A stretch of DNA of 64,000 nt from Planctomycetota bacterium (GTDB lineage: Bacteria; Planctomycetota; Phycisphaerae; Phycisphaerales; UBA1924). A program made the translations under genes and the position numbers. Positions within the stretch are counted from its first letter, which is position 1; each line of letters begins with the position of its first letter. Below are positions 15,041-25,400 of the stretch, piece after piece. Location of the stretch: assembly GCA_018968885.1 (NCBI GenBank), contig JAGWZK010000014.1, forward strand, positions 31,551 to 95,550. The letters run 5' to 3'. The notes below the pieces were generated by a model. It was not told where the DNA came from and did no database searches. It saw only the letters and a program-made list of their open reading frames with translations.

Positions 15041-16228
15041 TCATGACCCCTTTGGCGGTGCGATGGTGCGCGGGCCGCGCCGCGCCGGAAGTGTGGGCTT
15101 GACGACCTTTGGCGGTGAAGGCGGTGGTACGGCCGGTGATGGGGAAGGAGTCTGTTGCACACTTCGACTTGCTGGTTTGGTGGCCGGGCGCGCGCCCTGC
15201 ACCAAACTTGGGGCTGATTCAGCGGCGGATTTCTCAACCTTGGCTCGACGCGATCCCTCAGCGCGGCGCTGATCACGCTGCCCCTGCCGACTCGTTCCGG
15301 CGATGGCTTTGGCCACGCGGCGCGACACCGCGCGGGCTGGCTCGCCGTCTTCGGTTTCACGACGCAGGCCCTGACTCACGCGGCCACTCGCGCTGGCGGT
15401 CGCTGCCTTGTAGAGCGAACGTACTTCGGCCTTTTCCAAGTCCCGCCAGAAACCCAAGCGCACTCCGGTGAGAATCAATGGTCCGATGGCCACGCGCTCG
15501 ACGGCCTGTACGGTCAATCCGGCTGCCGCCAGCATCTGGCGGATTTCGCGATTGCGGCTTTCTTTCAGGGTCACGCGGAGCAGAGACTTTCCCATCTTTT
15601 GCTGCACGAGCTCGATCTCGATGGGACTCACTTCCACTGGGCCGCCACCAGCCGAACGTTTAGCGGCCTGCTTTTCAAGCTTTCGGAGCGAGTGCCGCAA
15701 CTCGGCAAATGCGCCTGCATCCAAAGTGTCCTTGACGATGACTTCGTAGGTCTTGGGTACACCGAACTTGGGGTGCGTGAGAAGATTGGTGAGATCACCA
15801 TCGGTCGTCAAGAGCAGCAGGCCAGTGGTTTCGTAATCCAATCGGCCCACGGGGAAGAGTCGCGAGCCGGAGGGATGGTTGATGAGCTCCATCACCGTGC
15901 GGCGGTCGAGCCCCGGCTCATCGCGGGTGGCGACAAGGGTGCGCTCGGGCTTATAGAGCATGACATATTCGTGGCGCTGCTTGGCGTCGGTGCCGCCGCG
16001 CTTGGGGATGCCTCGCCCATCAAAAACGACGTGATCTTCGGCGGGATTGATGAAGGCGGGGAGATCGGTGACCTTGATGCCGTTGACCGTGATACGGCCT
16101 TCGCGGATGAGGTCTTCGCAGGCGCGGCGGCTGGCGATGCCAGAATCGGCGAGGAATCGCTGCAGGCGCTCCCCTCGCGAAGCGTCTTTGAACATGCGAG
16201 AAGATTGAAGATCCAGGGGCCGTGCCAT
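15041..16228 (-). CDS. Pseudouridine synthase, RsuA/RluB family
   Basis: The start at 16228 (MARPLDLQSS) gives 395 residues. An S4 RNA-binding domain (GERLQRFLADSGIASRRACEDLIREGRITVNG, about 18-49) precedes the catalytic domain with VGRLDYETTGLLLLTTDGDL (catalytic Asp in GRLD) and the RNREIRQMLAAAG signature. These enzymes isomerise uridine in 23S rRNA (RluB/E) or 16S rRNA (RsuA). The sequence looks closest to RluB. After about residue 285 there is a long basic, Pro/Ser-rich disordered tail of about 110 residues, unusual for the family and possibly an RNA-binding extension. The open frame continues upstream to 16969 without coding character. Confidence 0.9.
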   Translation of the reverse strand: MARPLDLQSSRMFKDASRGERLQRFLADSGIASRRACEDLIREGRITVNGIKVTDLPAFINPAEDHVVFDGRGIPKRGGTDAKQRHEYVMLYKPERTLVATRDEPGLDRRTVMELINHPSGSRLFPVGRLDYETTGLLLLTTDGDLTNLLTHPKFGVPKTYEVIVKDTLDAGAFAELRHSLRKLEKQAAKRSAGGGPVEVSPIEIELVQQKMGKSLLRVTLKESRNREIRQMLAAAGLTVQAVERVAIGPLILTGVRLGFWRDLEKAEVRSLYKAATASASGRVSQGLRRETEDGEPARAVSRRVAKAIAGTSRQGQRDQRRAEGSRRAKVEKSAAESAPSLVQGARPATKPASRSVQQTPSPSPAVPPPSPPKVVKPTLPARRGPRTIAPPKGS

Positions 16229-16360
16229 GAGCGGGAGTTTAGGGTTGTCCAAACCCCTTGTAGCCGACACCCCGGCGGAATCAGCACGCCTTTTCCCCTG
16301 AGATTCGATATGCTGTGATTCTGTATTCTGGCAAGGCAGCACACTGATATCCGCGGCACG

Positions 16361-17548
16361 ATGCCCAACGACACTTCCAACTCGACGGCAGTACCAGCGA
16401 GCGGCTCGCTTGCACAGGAGGTTTTTCTCACGCCGCGCGTCGTGGATGCTGGGACGTTTGCATCGTTTTCGGCGACGCTGCGTGAATTGCTGGCGGATGC
16501 GGATGAGCGCCGCCATTCGCTCAGCACCTTGCATGGCGAGGTCTCCGCGCTGCGCGATGCGTTGCGGGCCTTGACCACAGAACTCGAAGCCAAGTTGATG
16601 ACGGCGGTGAAGGTGATCCCGGCGATCGACCAGCGCCTGGGCAAGGTGAACGATGCCTTGACCTTTGCCGAGGCGGTGATTCGGTCTCGGGCGGCAGAAG
16701 CGAATGCAGAGGTCAGCACAACCGCAAACACGCGCGAGCCGAACCCAGACCCATCGGCTGCTCCAGTGCCAATCACAGCCACCACGGGTGCCACACCCAA
16801 TGAGGAAAGTAGCGATCTTGCCGCGGCGACCGCGTCCGTTGCGCGGCACGCTGAAGAGCGACTGACGCACGTGATCGCTGACGCGCGTGGGGAATTGGAT
16901 GCGACGACGCAAGTGCATCTGGCTTCGATGCAGCGGGCGCATCAGGCGGCTGAGGAACATTTGCATCAACGGGCGTTGGATCTGGAGGCCGATTCCCGCT
17001 CGCGGCTGGAGGGAGTGCTGCTGGCAACTCTAAGCCAGGTGGCGACGGAGCAGGCAGCGCAGATCAGCCAGCTGTTGGAATCACAATTGGAGGCGCGGCT
17101 GGAGTCAATGATTCAGCAGCGTGTCGATGCCGCGGTCGCCGAGGCACTTGCGCAGCAGATGGCTCAACAGATGTCCACTACTTTGCCAATTCAGGTTGCC
17201 GCGCTAGTGCGAGAGAATATGAACGGCCTACCCAGCCGCGAGCCCGATCCTGAGTTGATTCGGGTGCAACAGCAGATTGATGAGTTGACGCGCTGGTCGC
17301 AGCGGATTGATGCCCTGATCAGTGATCATTCCGGGCTGGTGGCGGCACAATCTGCCCACTCGGCCTTGGCGCAGATTGCCACGCAAGCCGCGGGATTGGG
17401 GCAACACCTTGAGGCCCTGACGCGGCGTGCGGAGATGACATCGCACACATTGGCAGGATTGATGGCTCAGTTACCTGCCGCGCCCGTCCCCACTGTGCCC
17501 GCGCAGCCGATGGCATTTGTGGCCCCGCCGCGAGATCCGCATCGCTGA
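16361..17548 (+). CDS. Coiled-coil protein of unknown function
   Basis: The 395-residue product is Ala/Gln/Glu-rich with long predicted helices at about 35-125 (RELLADADERRHSLSTLHGEVSALRDALRALTTELEAKL) and about 155-300 (HAEERLTHVIADARGELDATTQVHLASMQRAHQAAEEH, SQLLESQLEARLESMIQQRVDAAVAEALAQQ). A Pro-rich linker separates them. There is no signal peptide or membrane helix. I recognise no family. It is divergent from the pseudouridine synthase gene and followed by the ASPIC protein with less than 30 bp between them, so the two may be co-transcribed. Confidence 0.7.
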   Translation: MPNDTSNSTAVPASGSLAQEVFLTPRVVDAGTFASFSATLRELLADADERRHSLSTLHGEVSALRDALRALTTELEAKLMTAVKVIPAIDQRLGKVNDALTFAEAVIRSRAAEANAEVSTTANTREPNPDPSAAPVPITATTGATPNEESSDLAAATASVARHAEERLTHVIADARGELDATTQVHLASMQRAHQAAEEHLHQRALDLEADSRSRLEGVLLATLSQVATEQAAQISQLLESQLEARLESMIQQRVDAAVAEALAQQMAQQMSTTLPIQVAALVRENMNGLPSREPDPELIRVQQQIDELTRWSQRIDALISDHSGLVAAQSAHSALAQIATQAAGLGQHLEALTRRAEMTSHTLAGLMAQLPAAPVPTVPAQPMAFVAPPRDPHR

Positions 17549-17573
17549 GAGGCAGGCTGCAACATCGGTTAGC

Positions 17574-19334
17574 ATGTTCGCCATGAATAGATTTGCATGT
17601 GCCGCGTGTTTGGTTGTTATTGCCGGAGTTGCCTGTGGAAAACCGGGGTTTATAGACGCGACCAGCGCCACCAAGCTGCCGACGATGAATGGCGACCGCG
17701 TCCGCTGTATTGATCTGAATGGCGACAATCGACCTGATTTGATCGCCAATGACGGCACGCAGCATCGCGTGTTTCTCAATCGTGCGATTGATAACGGATG
17801 GGCGTGGGAAGAAGTGGCGAATCCCAATTTGCCCACGCGTCGCAAGCAGGATGTGATCGCGGCGGCTGATTTGGACAATGACGGACACGCTGATGTGGTG
17901 ATGGCGCGGTATCTGGATGTGAATGGAAAGGACTACAAGGCACCGGACGAAACGTGGAATCTCGGCTGGATGCGCGGCAAGGGAGACGGGACATTTGAGA
18001 ATGTGACACCGATTCCTGGGCTGAAGCCTTGTACGACAACGACCATCGCCATTGGTGATGTGAATATGGATGGGCGGCTGGATCTTTTTATCGGCAACTG
18101 GTACACGCGTTATGGTGTGAGCAATGAGGCCTTCGGAAATGATCTCTTTGTGCAGACTGAGCCGGGGAAGTGGACTCGCTCGCCATTGCCCACGGAAGGT
18201 GTGGGGTTTGATGAAGAGAAGGACCTCGGCGGGCGGCCGTGTTATGGCGTGATGATCGTGCCGCAGGATTTGAACCAGCACCAATCGAACCGCCGCGAAC
18301 CTTTGCTGCTCGAACTGTGTTATGGTCGCAGATGGAATCGGCTCTGGCTGCAATCGATTGACGGATTCTGGATTGACGGTGCGGCCTTGCGTGGCCTGGA
18401 TGCGGATGCGGATCGCAGTGGTGAGTATCCGGCGTGGTTGGCCGAGCGGGCCAAGACCGATGCGCGATTCAAGCGCGAGACAGAGAAGCCATATCGCACG
18501 GGAGGAAACACGTTTGATGCCGCGATCGGCGATGTGGATAACGACGGGGGTCTGGATATCTGTTTCAGCGAGATCACTCATGCGTGGGCCGGGCCTTCAT
18601 CAGATCGCACGAAGATTCTGATGAACCGCGGTTTGAAGTTCGAGTATGAACCGATCCGCAGTGTGGATCGCGTGACAGCTGATCCTGCCAATCACTCGTG
18701 GAATCAGGGGGATCTTTTCTGCGAACTGGCGGATATGGATCTGGATGGGCGGCTGGATCTGGTGCTGTGCAGCAGCGATTACCCCGACAATCAGCGACTG
18801 CGTATATTCCTTCAGCAGCCCGATGGCAGCATGCTCGATTCCACCACTGCTCTTGGCATCGATCATGAAGGAGCCGGGCAACTGTCTCTGGCTGATCTCG
18901 ATCAGGATGGTGATCTGGACATCGTGGTGTGCCAGTCCTTCAACCGATTGCCCGCGGAACGCACCAAAGGGCGAACGCCCCATATTCGCGTGTGGCAGAA
19001 CAATGCGGCGGATGATCGCACGATGGGGGCGATCACGATCACGCTGCAGGGTGATCCGAATCAATGGATGAGCCGCGATGCCTTGGGCGCGATGTGCTGG
19101 CTGGACGGAGTCATTGATGGAAAGCAAGTCAGGCAGACTCGGGCGCTGATAGGCGTGGGAGGATGCGTGGGAAAGCAACACCAATTCCTCGTGCACTTTG
19201 GGCTGGGGAAGATTGATCCCGAAGCGCGGTATCGGTTTGCCGTGCGGTGGCCGGGAATGCTGTCAAAGGTCAGTGAGGTTCCTCCTTTGCCTAATGGGCA
19301 TTTCATCATCGGGCCCGGTGGCGTACAGCGCTGA
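17574..19334 (+). CDS. Secreted FG-GAP/VCBS repeat protein with ASPIC/UnbV domain (CRTAC family)
   Basis: The product of about 586 residues starts with MFAMNRFACAACLVVIAGVACG, a signal peptide (a second Met lies 3 codons in). A seven-bladed beta-propeller-like region follows with Ca-binding FG-GAP repeats: DLNGDNRPDLIAND, DLDNDGHADVVMARY, DVNMDGRLDLFIGN, DVDNDGGLDICFSE, DMDLDGRLDLVLCS and DLDQDGDLDIVVCQ. The last 110 residues match the ASPIC/UnbV domain (GVGGCVGKQHQFLVHFGLG, YRFAVRWPG). Such proteins are extracellular and may bind other surface molecules. The enzymatic role is unknown. Confidence 0.87.
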   Translation: MFAMNRFACAACLVVIAGVACGKPGFIDATSATKLPTMNGDRVRCIDLNGDNRPDLIANDGTQHRVFLNRAIDNGWAWEEVANPNLPTRRKQDVIAAADLDNDGHADVVMARYLDVNGKDYKAPDETWNLGWMRGKGDGTFENVTPIPGLKPCTTTTIAIGDVNMDGRLDLFIGNWYTRYGVSNEAFGNDLFVQTEPGKWTRSPLPTEGVGFDEEKDLGGRPCYGVMIVPQDLNQHQSNRREPLLLELCYGRRWNRLWLQSIDGFWIDGAALRGLDADADRSGEYPAWLAERAKTDARFKRETEKPYRTGGNTFDAAIGDVDNDGGLDICFSEITHAWAGPSSDRTKILMNRGLKFEYEPIRSVDRVTADPANHSWNQGDLFCELADMDLDGRLDLVLCSSDYPDNQRLRIFLQQPDGSMLDSTTALGIDHEGAGQLSLADLDQDGDLDIVVCQSFNRLPAERTKGRTPHIRVWQNNAADDRTMGAITITLQGDPNQWMSRDALGAMCWLDGVIDGKQVRQTRALIGVGGCVGKQHQFLVHFGLGKIDPEARYRFAVRWPGMLSKVSEVPPLPNGHFIIGPGGVQR

Positions 19335-19356
19335 AGCACTCTCATACCTACACATG

Positions 19357-19385
19357 AAAAGACGCCCGGGAAGGCCCGGGCGTCT
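19357..19385 (-). terminator. Intrinsic terminator of the giant surface-protein gene
   Basis: GACGCCCGGG (19361-19370) pairs perfectly with CCCGGGCGTC (19375-19384) around AAGG. On the minus strand it is followed by TTTTCATG. It can also end transcription of the convergent ASPIC gene, though no T run exists on the plus side. Confidence 0.7.
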
Positions 19386-19426
19386 GAGGGATTCAAATTC
19401 AGATCGGTCGATCAGCTACCCGCCAA

Positions 19427-22400
19427 TCAGTTGCGGGCCATGTAGCGGTCAAGGAGCGAGAAGGCATTCTGGCGACCCAGGAAGAAATCGGTGCGGGTCG
19501 TGGAGTCGAAACTGTCGGAGAGTGCGCTCGAAGACGAGATGTTGTAGACGCGGCCGGGGCCGGGGATATCCGTTACTGCGTTGGACGCGGTGAGATCGAA
19601 GGACGTCGAGCCAGCGGCGGTCTCGCCGGTGAGGCGTGTGCCCATCAACTCGCCAGCGCGACGACCGATGGCGCCGGTGAGAGACTGCACAAAGCCATCG
19701 ACATCGGACTGGGCCGGTGAGTAGCCAAGGAGAGCGAAAGAAGGAACGAAGACCACGCCCTCGTCGGTGCGATCGAGGTTGAGAGAGTCGGAACGCTGCG
19801 AGAAGCCGTAGGGCTGAGTGCTGCTGAAGGCAGCGGCAGCGCCTTGGCCACCCTGACCGCCGCCGAAGCGGTTGCCGAGGGAGAAGCTGGCGAGGATCTC
19901 GGAGATGGGGTCGTTCTGGCTGGTGAGGAAGATGGTGGAGTAATCCTCAAACTCGAAATCAGCAGGATTAGTCGAGAAAGTGACATCCAGCCCGGCGTTC
20001 TGATACACGCTGTTGAGAGAAAGGACGGTGTTATTGAGGATGTAGTTGAACATCGTCTGCCCGTTGGGCAGAGTGCCGTTGAAGCCCAAGGTCGCGGCGT
20101 TGAAGCCCAGGATGGTGGTGGTGAGTCCGCCGGCCTGCAGCCAGTTGACCAAACCGCCATTGGTTTCGATGAGGAAATTCTGACCAGTCTTGGTGGGCAG
20201 CGTGCCTGCACCATTCTGCACGATCTCGATGACGTAGTCGGAGTTGAAGGCGCCCTGGAGATACACAGCGAATGAACCGGCGATAGTGGTGGAACCGGAG
20301 CGAGCGGGAACGACAAAGTCGATGAAGAAGTCGCCGGTGGAGTTGTAGCCGTAGGAGTTGGTGCCGTCACTGGCGATCACGGTGTTGGGTGCACCACCGA
20401 AGGACTTGAAGTCGCTGGGGCTGAAGACCAGCGTGCCATCGTCGATGGTGGAGGAGCCGGTGGTGTCAAAGAGGGCGAACTGCACCTGGCCGCGATAGTC
20501 GGTGAAGTCGGTGTTGAGGTTGTCGCGTTCGAGGACGCGGCTGCCCAGATCGGAACCGGTTTCGACGAGCTTGACGGTGATGCGGAGCTTGGTGCCGGGG
20601 GCGATAGCCTGGCGGTTGTTGAGGTGGTAGACATCCACATCGGGCATGACGAAGGCCGAGGGGACGCCCTGGCGACCGGGGGTGCCGATCGCAGAGTTGA
20701 TGGTGGTGGTAAGGACGCCGGTGCCGGTGCGGGTGGTGGTGATGAAGCCGCCGGTCTTGGTCTCGGGCGTCACGCCGGTGACCACGTCGTCGGAGGTGTT
20801 GGGAGTGGCATCGGCGCCAACGTTGAGAGTGAAGGTGTAGGTGCCGATCACGATGGTGGCGGGGTTGTCGTCAGTAGTGGCAAAGTTGCCATCGGAGCCA
20901 GCAAAGTCGATGGGGAGGGGAGCGTTGACGATGGTGGCACCGTTGCCCGCATCTGTGACATCGGAGAAGCCGCTGTCAAAGTCGTCGAAGACCTGAACGG
21001 TGAAGTTGTAGTCGCCGATGGCGCCGGGGACGGCGTCAGGATTGGGAACACTGCCCGCACCGATATCGCCAAGAACAGTGGCATCAGCAGCGATGATGAT
21101 GTAGTAGGTGCCGGTAGTCTTGATGAGGTAGTTCTGACCGGTGAGCTGCTCATCACGCAGGGCGGGCTGAACCGAGAGTGAGAGTGCATTGGCGCTGACT
21201 GCACCCTGATTCACAGGGTTGCCATTGGAATCCAGCAATGCCAACTGAGCACGCTGAGCGACACCATTCACGCGGCCGAGCATGAGGACTTGACCGGCCT
21301 GCAGAGTGACGGCGTAGACATCGACATCGCCCTGGAAGCGGAAGAAAGTGGTGTCGTTGTCGGCGTGATCGCCGATCGCGCCACGCAGCGTGATCTGTCG
21401 ACCCGCATCAGGCAGGCCATCGCTGGCGACGTTGTTATCCAGGAGAAGGTTGAGGTTGGTCGCGTTGTACATGTCAACGCGGTGATTCTGACCATTGGCA
21501 GAGAGATTGATCGTCTCGTTGCCGGTGGTCTTATCACCTGCATCACCTGCGATCGCATCCTCAGAGAAGTTCTCGTTGGACTTGACCAAGCCGTTGCCAT
21601 CGCCATCGAGCTGGACGCGGGCGACCTTGGCGCGCAGGAGGTTCTGCACCATCTTGACGCGGTAGACGCCCGGGCCGGGCTGGCCGGTGAGTTGCGGCAG
21701 GTTGCGCTGGGTCACGGCCTTGGAGTAGGTGATGAGGACGGTGTTGGTGGCGTCCTCGTAAGAGATGGTGTAATCCACGCCGTTGATGAGGCGGATTTCC
21801 ACGTTGCCAAGCTGGCCGCGAACCTCGTAGACCGAGACAGCGGAGCCGAGGGAACTGGAGTCGATCTGCTGATTGAACTTGAGGCGAGTGGTGTAAACCT
21901 GGGCTTCGACGGTGGTCTGGATATCCGTCACCTGAATGGCGACGGGGGCCAGGCCGAGTGATTCGACGCGGAAGTTGCCACTGCCCTCAGTCGTCTGACC
22001 ACCCACCGTCACCGAGCCGATGGGGCCGGAAGAGGCGATGCGGAAAGACTCGCTGTTGCGGGTGCTGCCGGTCTGTGTGCCGACGATGTTGACCGTGCCA
22101 ATGGCCGAGCGACCGGCGGCGACGGTGTCGTCGGTGGTGCCGAAGAAACCATCCACGCCGCGAGAGAGACCGGCGATGATGTCGGACGAGGCGAAGTTTC
22201 CGCCGATCTGAACATTGCCGATGGTGCCTGCAGAGATGTAATCAGCCGCGGAGCCCGTGCCACCAAAGAGTGCATCGGTACCCAGATCAAGGCCAGCGAT
22301 AAACGCTGAGCTTGACACGTTGCCGGTGATGGTGATCGGGCCGATCGAATCGCGAGCAGAGACGTAGGTGCGGGCGATCGAAGGAGCCGTGAACGAGCCG

Positions 22401-25400
22401 AGCGAACCACCGAAGCGGAAGCCCGCACGCTCGATCGCGCCACCGACAGTCACGCTGGCCGCATCGCGAGCGACGCTGATCACGCCGCGAGCTGCGCCGG
22501 TGATATTGATGGCACCGGCGGACATGATGTTGAAGAAGGCCTCACCGGTGACGTTGGGGTTGGAGTTGCCGAAATCGCCGTTGATGGCGATATTGCCAAC
22601 GTTGCGAGCGGTGACACTGCCAGCGCTGATCGAGCCAGTAGAGATGGCACCGATATCGCCACCGATGGTGAGGCGACCCGGAGTGGTATCTGCAACCAGC
22701 GCACCGATCGAGCCATCGACTACCACAACCGGTCCGGAACCGCTGGTGACACCAGCGATGCGGAGAGTGCCCAGCGACGCCTCATCACCGGACTGGATCG
22801 TGAGGTTGTCCTGATTGGCACCGGTCACCACCAGAGTGGAGCTTGAGTTGGTGCCGCGAATCACCAGATTGAATGTGCCGTTGCCATTGTCACGCAGCCA
22901 GGCGCGACCGGCACCGGCGTGGGTCACCGTGTAACCGCCGGATGTGGCCGTGTTGCCAGTGAACTCAAAGCCGGGGACAGCGACCGAACCATCATCCAGA
23001 AGCGAGTTGTCAAACGCGGCATTGGTACCGGAAACCGCGAAGCGAACATCGTTGGCAATCGCGCTGGAGACATCATCCGCCGCGACCCGGAGGCCCGAGG
23101 TCGCACCATTCACCGTGACGCCGGAGACCAGCGAAGAGCCGATCACCTGCTTGTCGTCGCTGGTGCCATAGACACCATCGCCGCCGGCGTTGATTCCTGC
23201 GGTGAATGTGCTGTTGCTCGCGGCACCGCCGATCGCGACACCGGAGATATTGCCTGCGCGAATCGTGTCGACCTCGCCGAGAGTGCCGCCGGGGCGACCC
23301 GCCTTGCCCATGCCATCAACACCGGCGATGAAGATGCTGTTGGAGACGTTGCCGGTGATGACGACGCCGCTGAGAGAATCACCCGCGGCAAAGGCCGAGG
23401 AGAGACCCGCAGTGACAGCGTCGCTGCCGACATCGCCACGAATGACGACGGAGATGACCTGACGACCGGCGTAGACGATCGACTCGTAGAAGCCGCCGTT
23501 GGCGGTCTCGACGCTGACGATGTTGCGGCCTGCCTCGATACGTGCACCCTGCACGGCGGTCGTGGCATTGGTGCCCGGGGGCAACTGATTGCGTGTCGCG
23601 CTGTAGGCAGCGCCCGCGCTGCGGTTGGGGTTGATACCGATGTTGCCGAAGATGCCGTCGGTGGCGGAGGTCACGACCAGGCGAGTGACATCGATCTCGG
23701 CGTAAACGTTGCCCAGCAGGTTGCCGTTGTTGATGGTAAAGGAGCCGATGGAGCCATCGAAGGCGGACAGAGTGCCCGTGCTGAGGTAGGAACCGTTGTT
23801 GATGACCACTTCGGCGATGCCGCCGGAGTAGCTGGTGATGTTGCCACCGAAGTCGCCGTTGAAGACGACGCGGTTGATGACACCAGCGGCAACGATGCCG
23901 CCAGTGGGGATGCGTGCGCTGCCGGGGATCGACGACGATGCGCCGCCACTGGTGATGGTGCCGCGGAGGGCACCGCCAGCGCGGATCTCATTGAAGATGA
24001 CACCGGTGGAGGCGGTGATCTCGCCCAGGAGATCGCCACGGATGATGATGGCTCCGGGGTTGGTGAAGCTGCCGACGTTGCGACCAGCGACCAGCGTGCT
24101 CAGATTTCCGCTGATATCCGTCTTGACGGCGGCATCGCGACCAGCAGAAATGCGGCCGACGCTGCCAGCCAGACCCGTGGTGGTGATGGTGCCGATGAGG
24201 TCACCATTGGTCACTGCAAGGTTGGTGATGCCACCAGTGACGAGGATGTCGCCCTGGAAGAGTGAGCCAGCGGTGAGATTATCGAACTGAGCATCCGGCC
24301 CGGTGATCTCGATGGTGGTGTTCTTGATGTTGCGACCGGCGGTGATGGTCTGCACGCGCCCCGAGACGCTGATCTGCGAAGAGGCGATGTCGTTCACAGC
24401 GGTGATCTGAGTCACACTACCAGCGTTGATGACGCTGGAACGGATCGAATCCGTCGCGGCGATGGAGGCGATGGCTCCGTCGATTTCAAAGCGGCTGCGG
24501 TTGAGATTGGCGGCCTGAATGCCGCCGGTGAGGTTGCCCGTGACATCGACGATGAGATCGTTGATGTCGCCATTGGCGAACGAGGTGGGAGGACCACCGG
24601 GACCACCGGTGCTAGTGCCACCGGCGAGGATCTGCGTGATGTTGGCAGAGCCGCGAATCTCGTTGCGGCGGACTTCCAGATCATCACCCAAGAGGGTGGA
24701 GTTGCGGAAGCCGCTGGCCGTGATGACACCGATGTCGCCGGCGGCCTGCAGCTGCGAAGCGTCGAAGAAGCCGTTGGTGATGGTGACATTGCCGATCACC
24801 ACGCCCTTGACCTGGCTGCGGAAGAGGTTGGTGCCGGTGAGATTGACAGACTGAACCGCGCCCAGATACAGCGCGACGTCCTGAATGCCAGTGACGGTGT
24901 CCCACCAGGCATCAAAGTTCTGGCTGGCGATATAGGCATCGTTGATGATGCCGCCAGTCATGATGACCTGGGCCAGACCCTGATTGGGGTCAGGATCGAT
25001 GGTGCCACCCTGACCATCGTCAGGGAGAACGCTGTCGTTGTTGCCGGCGAAGATGTTTCCGGTGATGGTGACACCGGTGAGGCGGGTCGCCTGCAGAGTC
25101 TGAATGTCGTCTTCGGCGAAGATGCCGCTGGAAGAGAATGGGGAATCGGTGAGGGCAGCGATGCCGTCGCCGACATCGATGGTGCCGATGTCACCCTTGA
25201 CATAGACAACGCCCAGGAGGCCCTGGAAGTTATTGCGATTGACAGCACCTGCGCCGTCGCTGTTGATGATGAGAGAGCCGAGGGTGACGCCATCGCCAGT
25301 GAGGACGACATCGCCCACAGCACCAGCGACGGTGATCGATGTGACGTTGCCGTCGCGGGCCACAAGGCCACTGATGCGATCATGCAGGGCAAAGCCCAGA

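Noticed and set aside
16229..16969. N-terminal extension of the pseudouridine synthase
   Set aside because: It lies antisense to the coiled-coil gene, is Arg/His/Cys-rich and has no family match.
22919..24265. A 448-codon open frame antisense to the giant surface gene, and similar ones nearby
   Set aside because: The repeats of the giant gene keep the opposite frame open. The composition (Ala, Asp, Gly, Arg) is that of a shadow frame.
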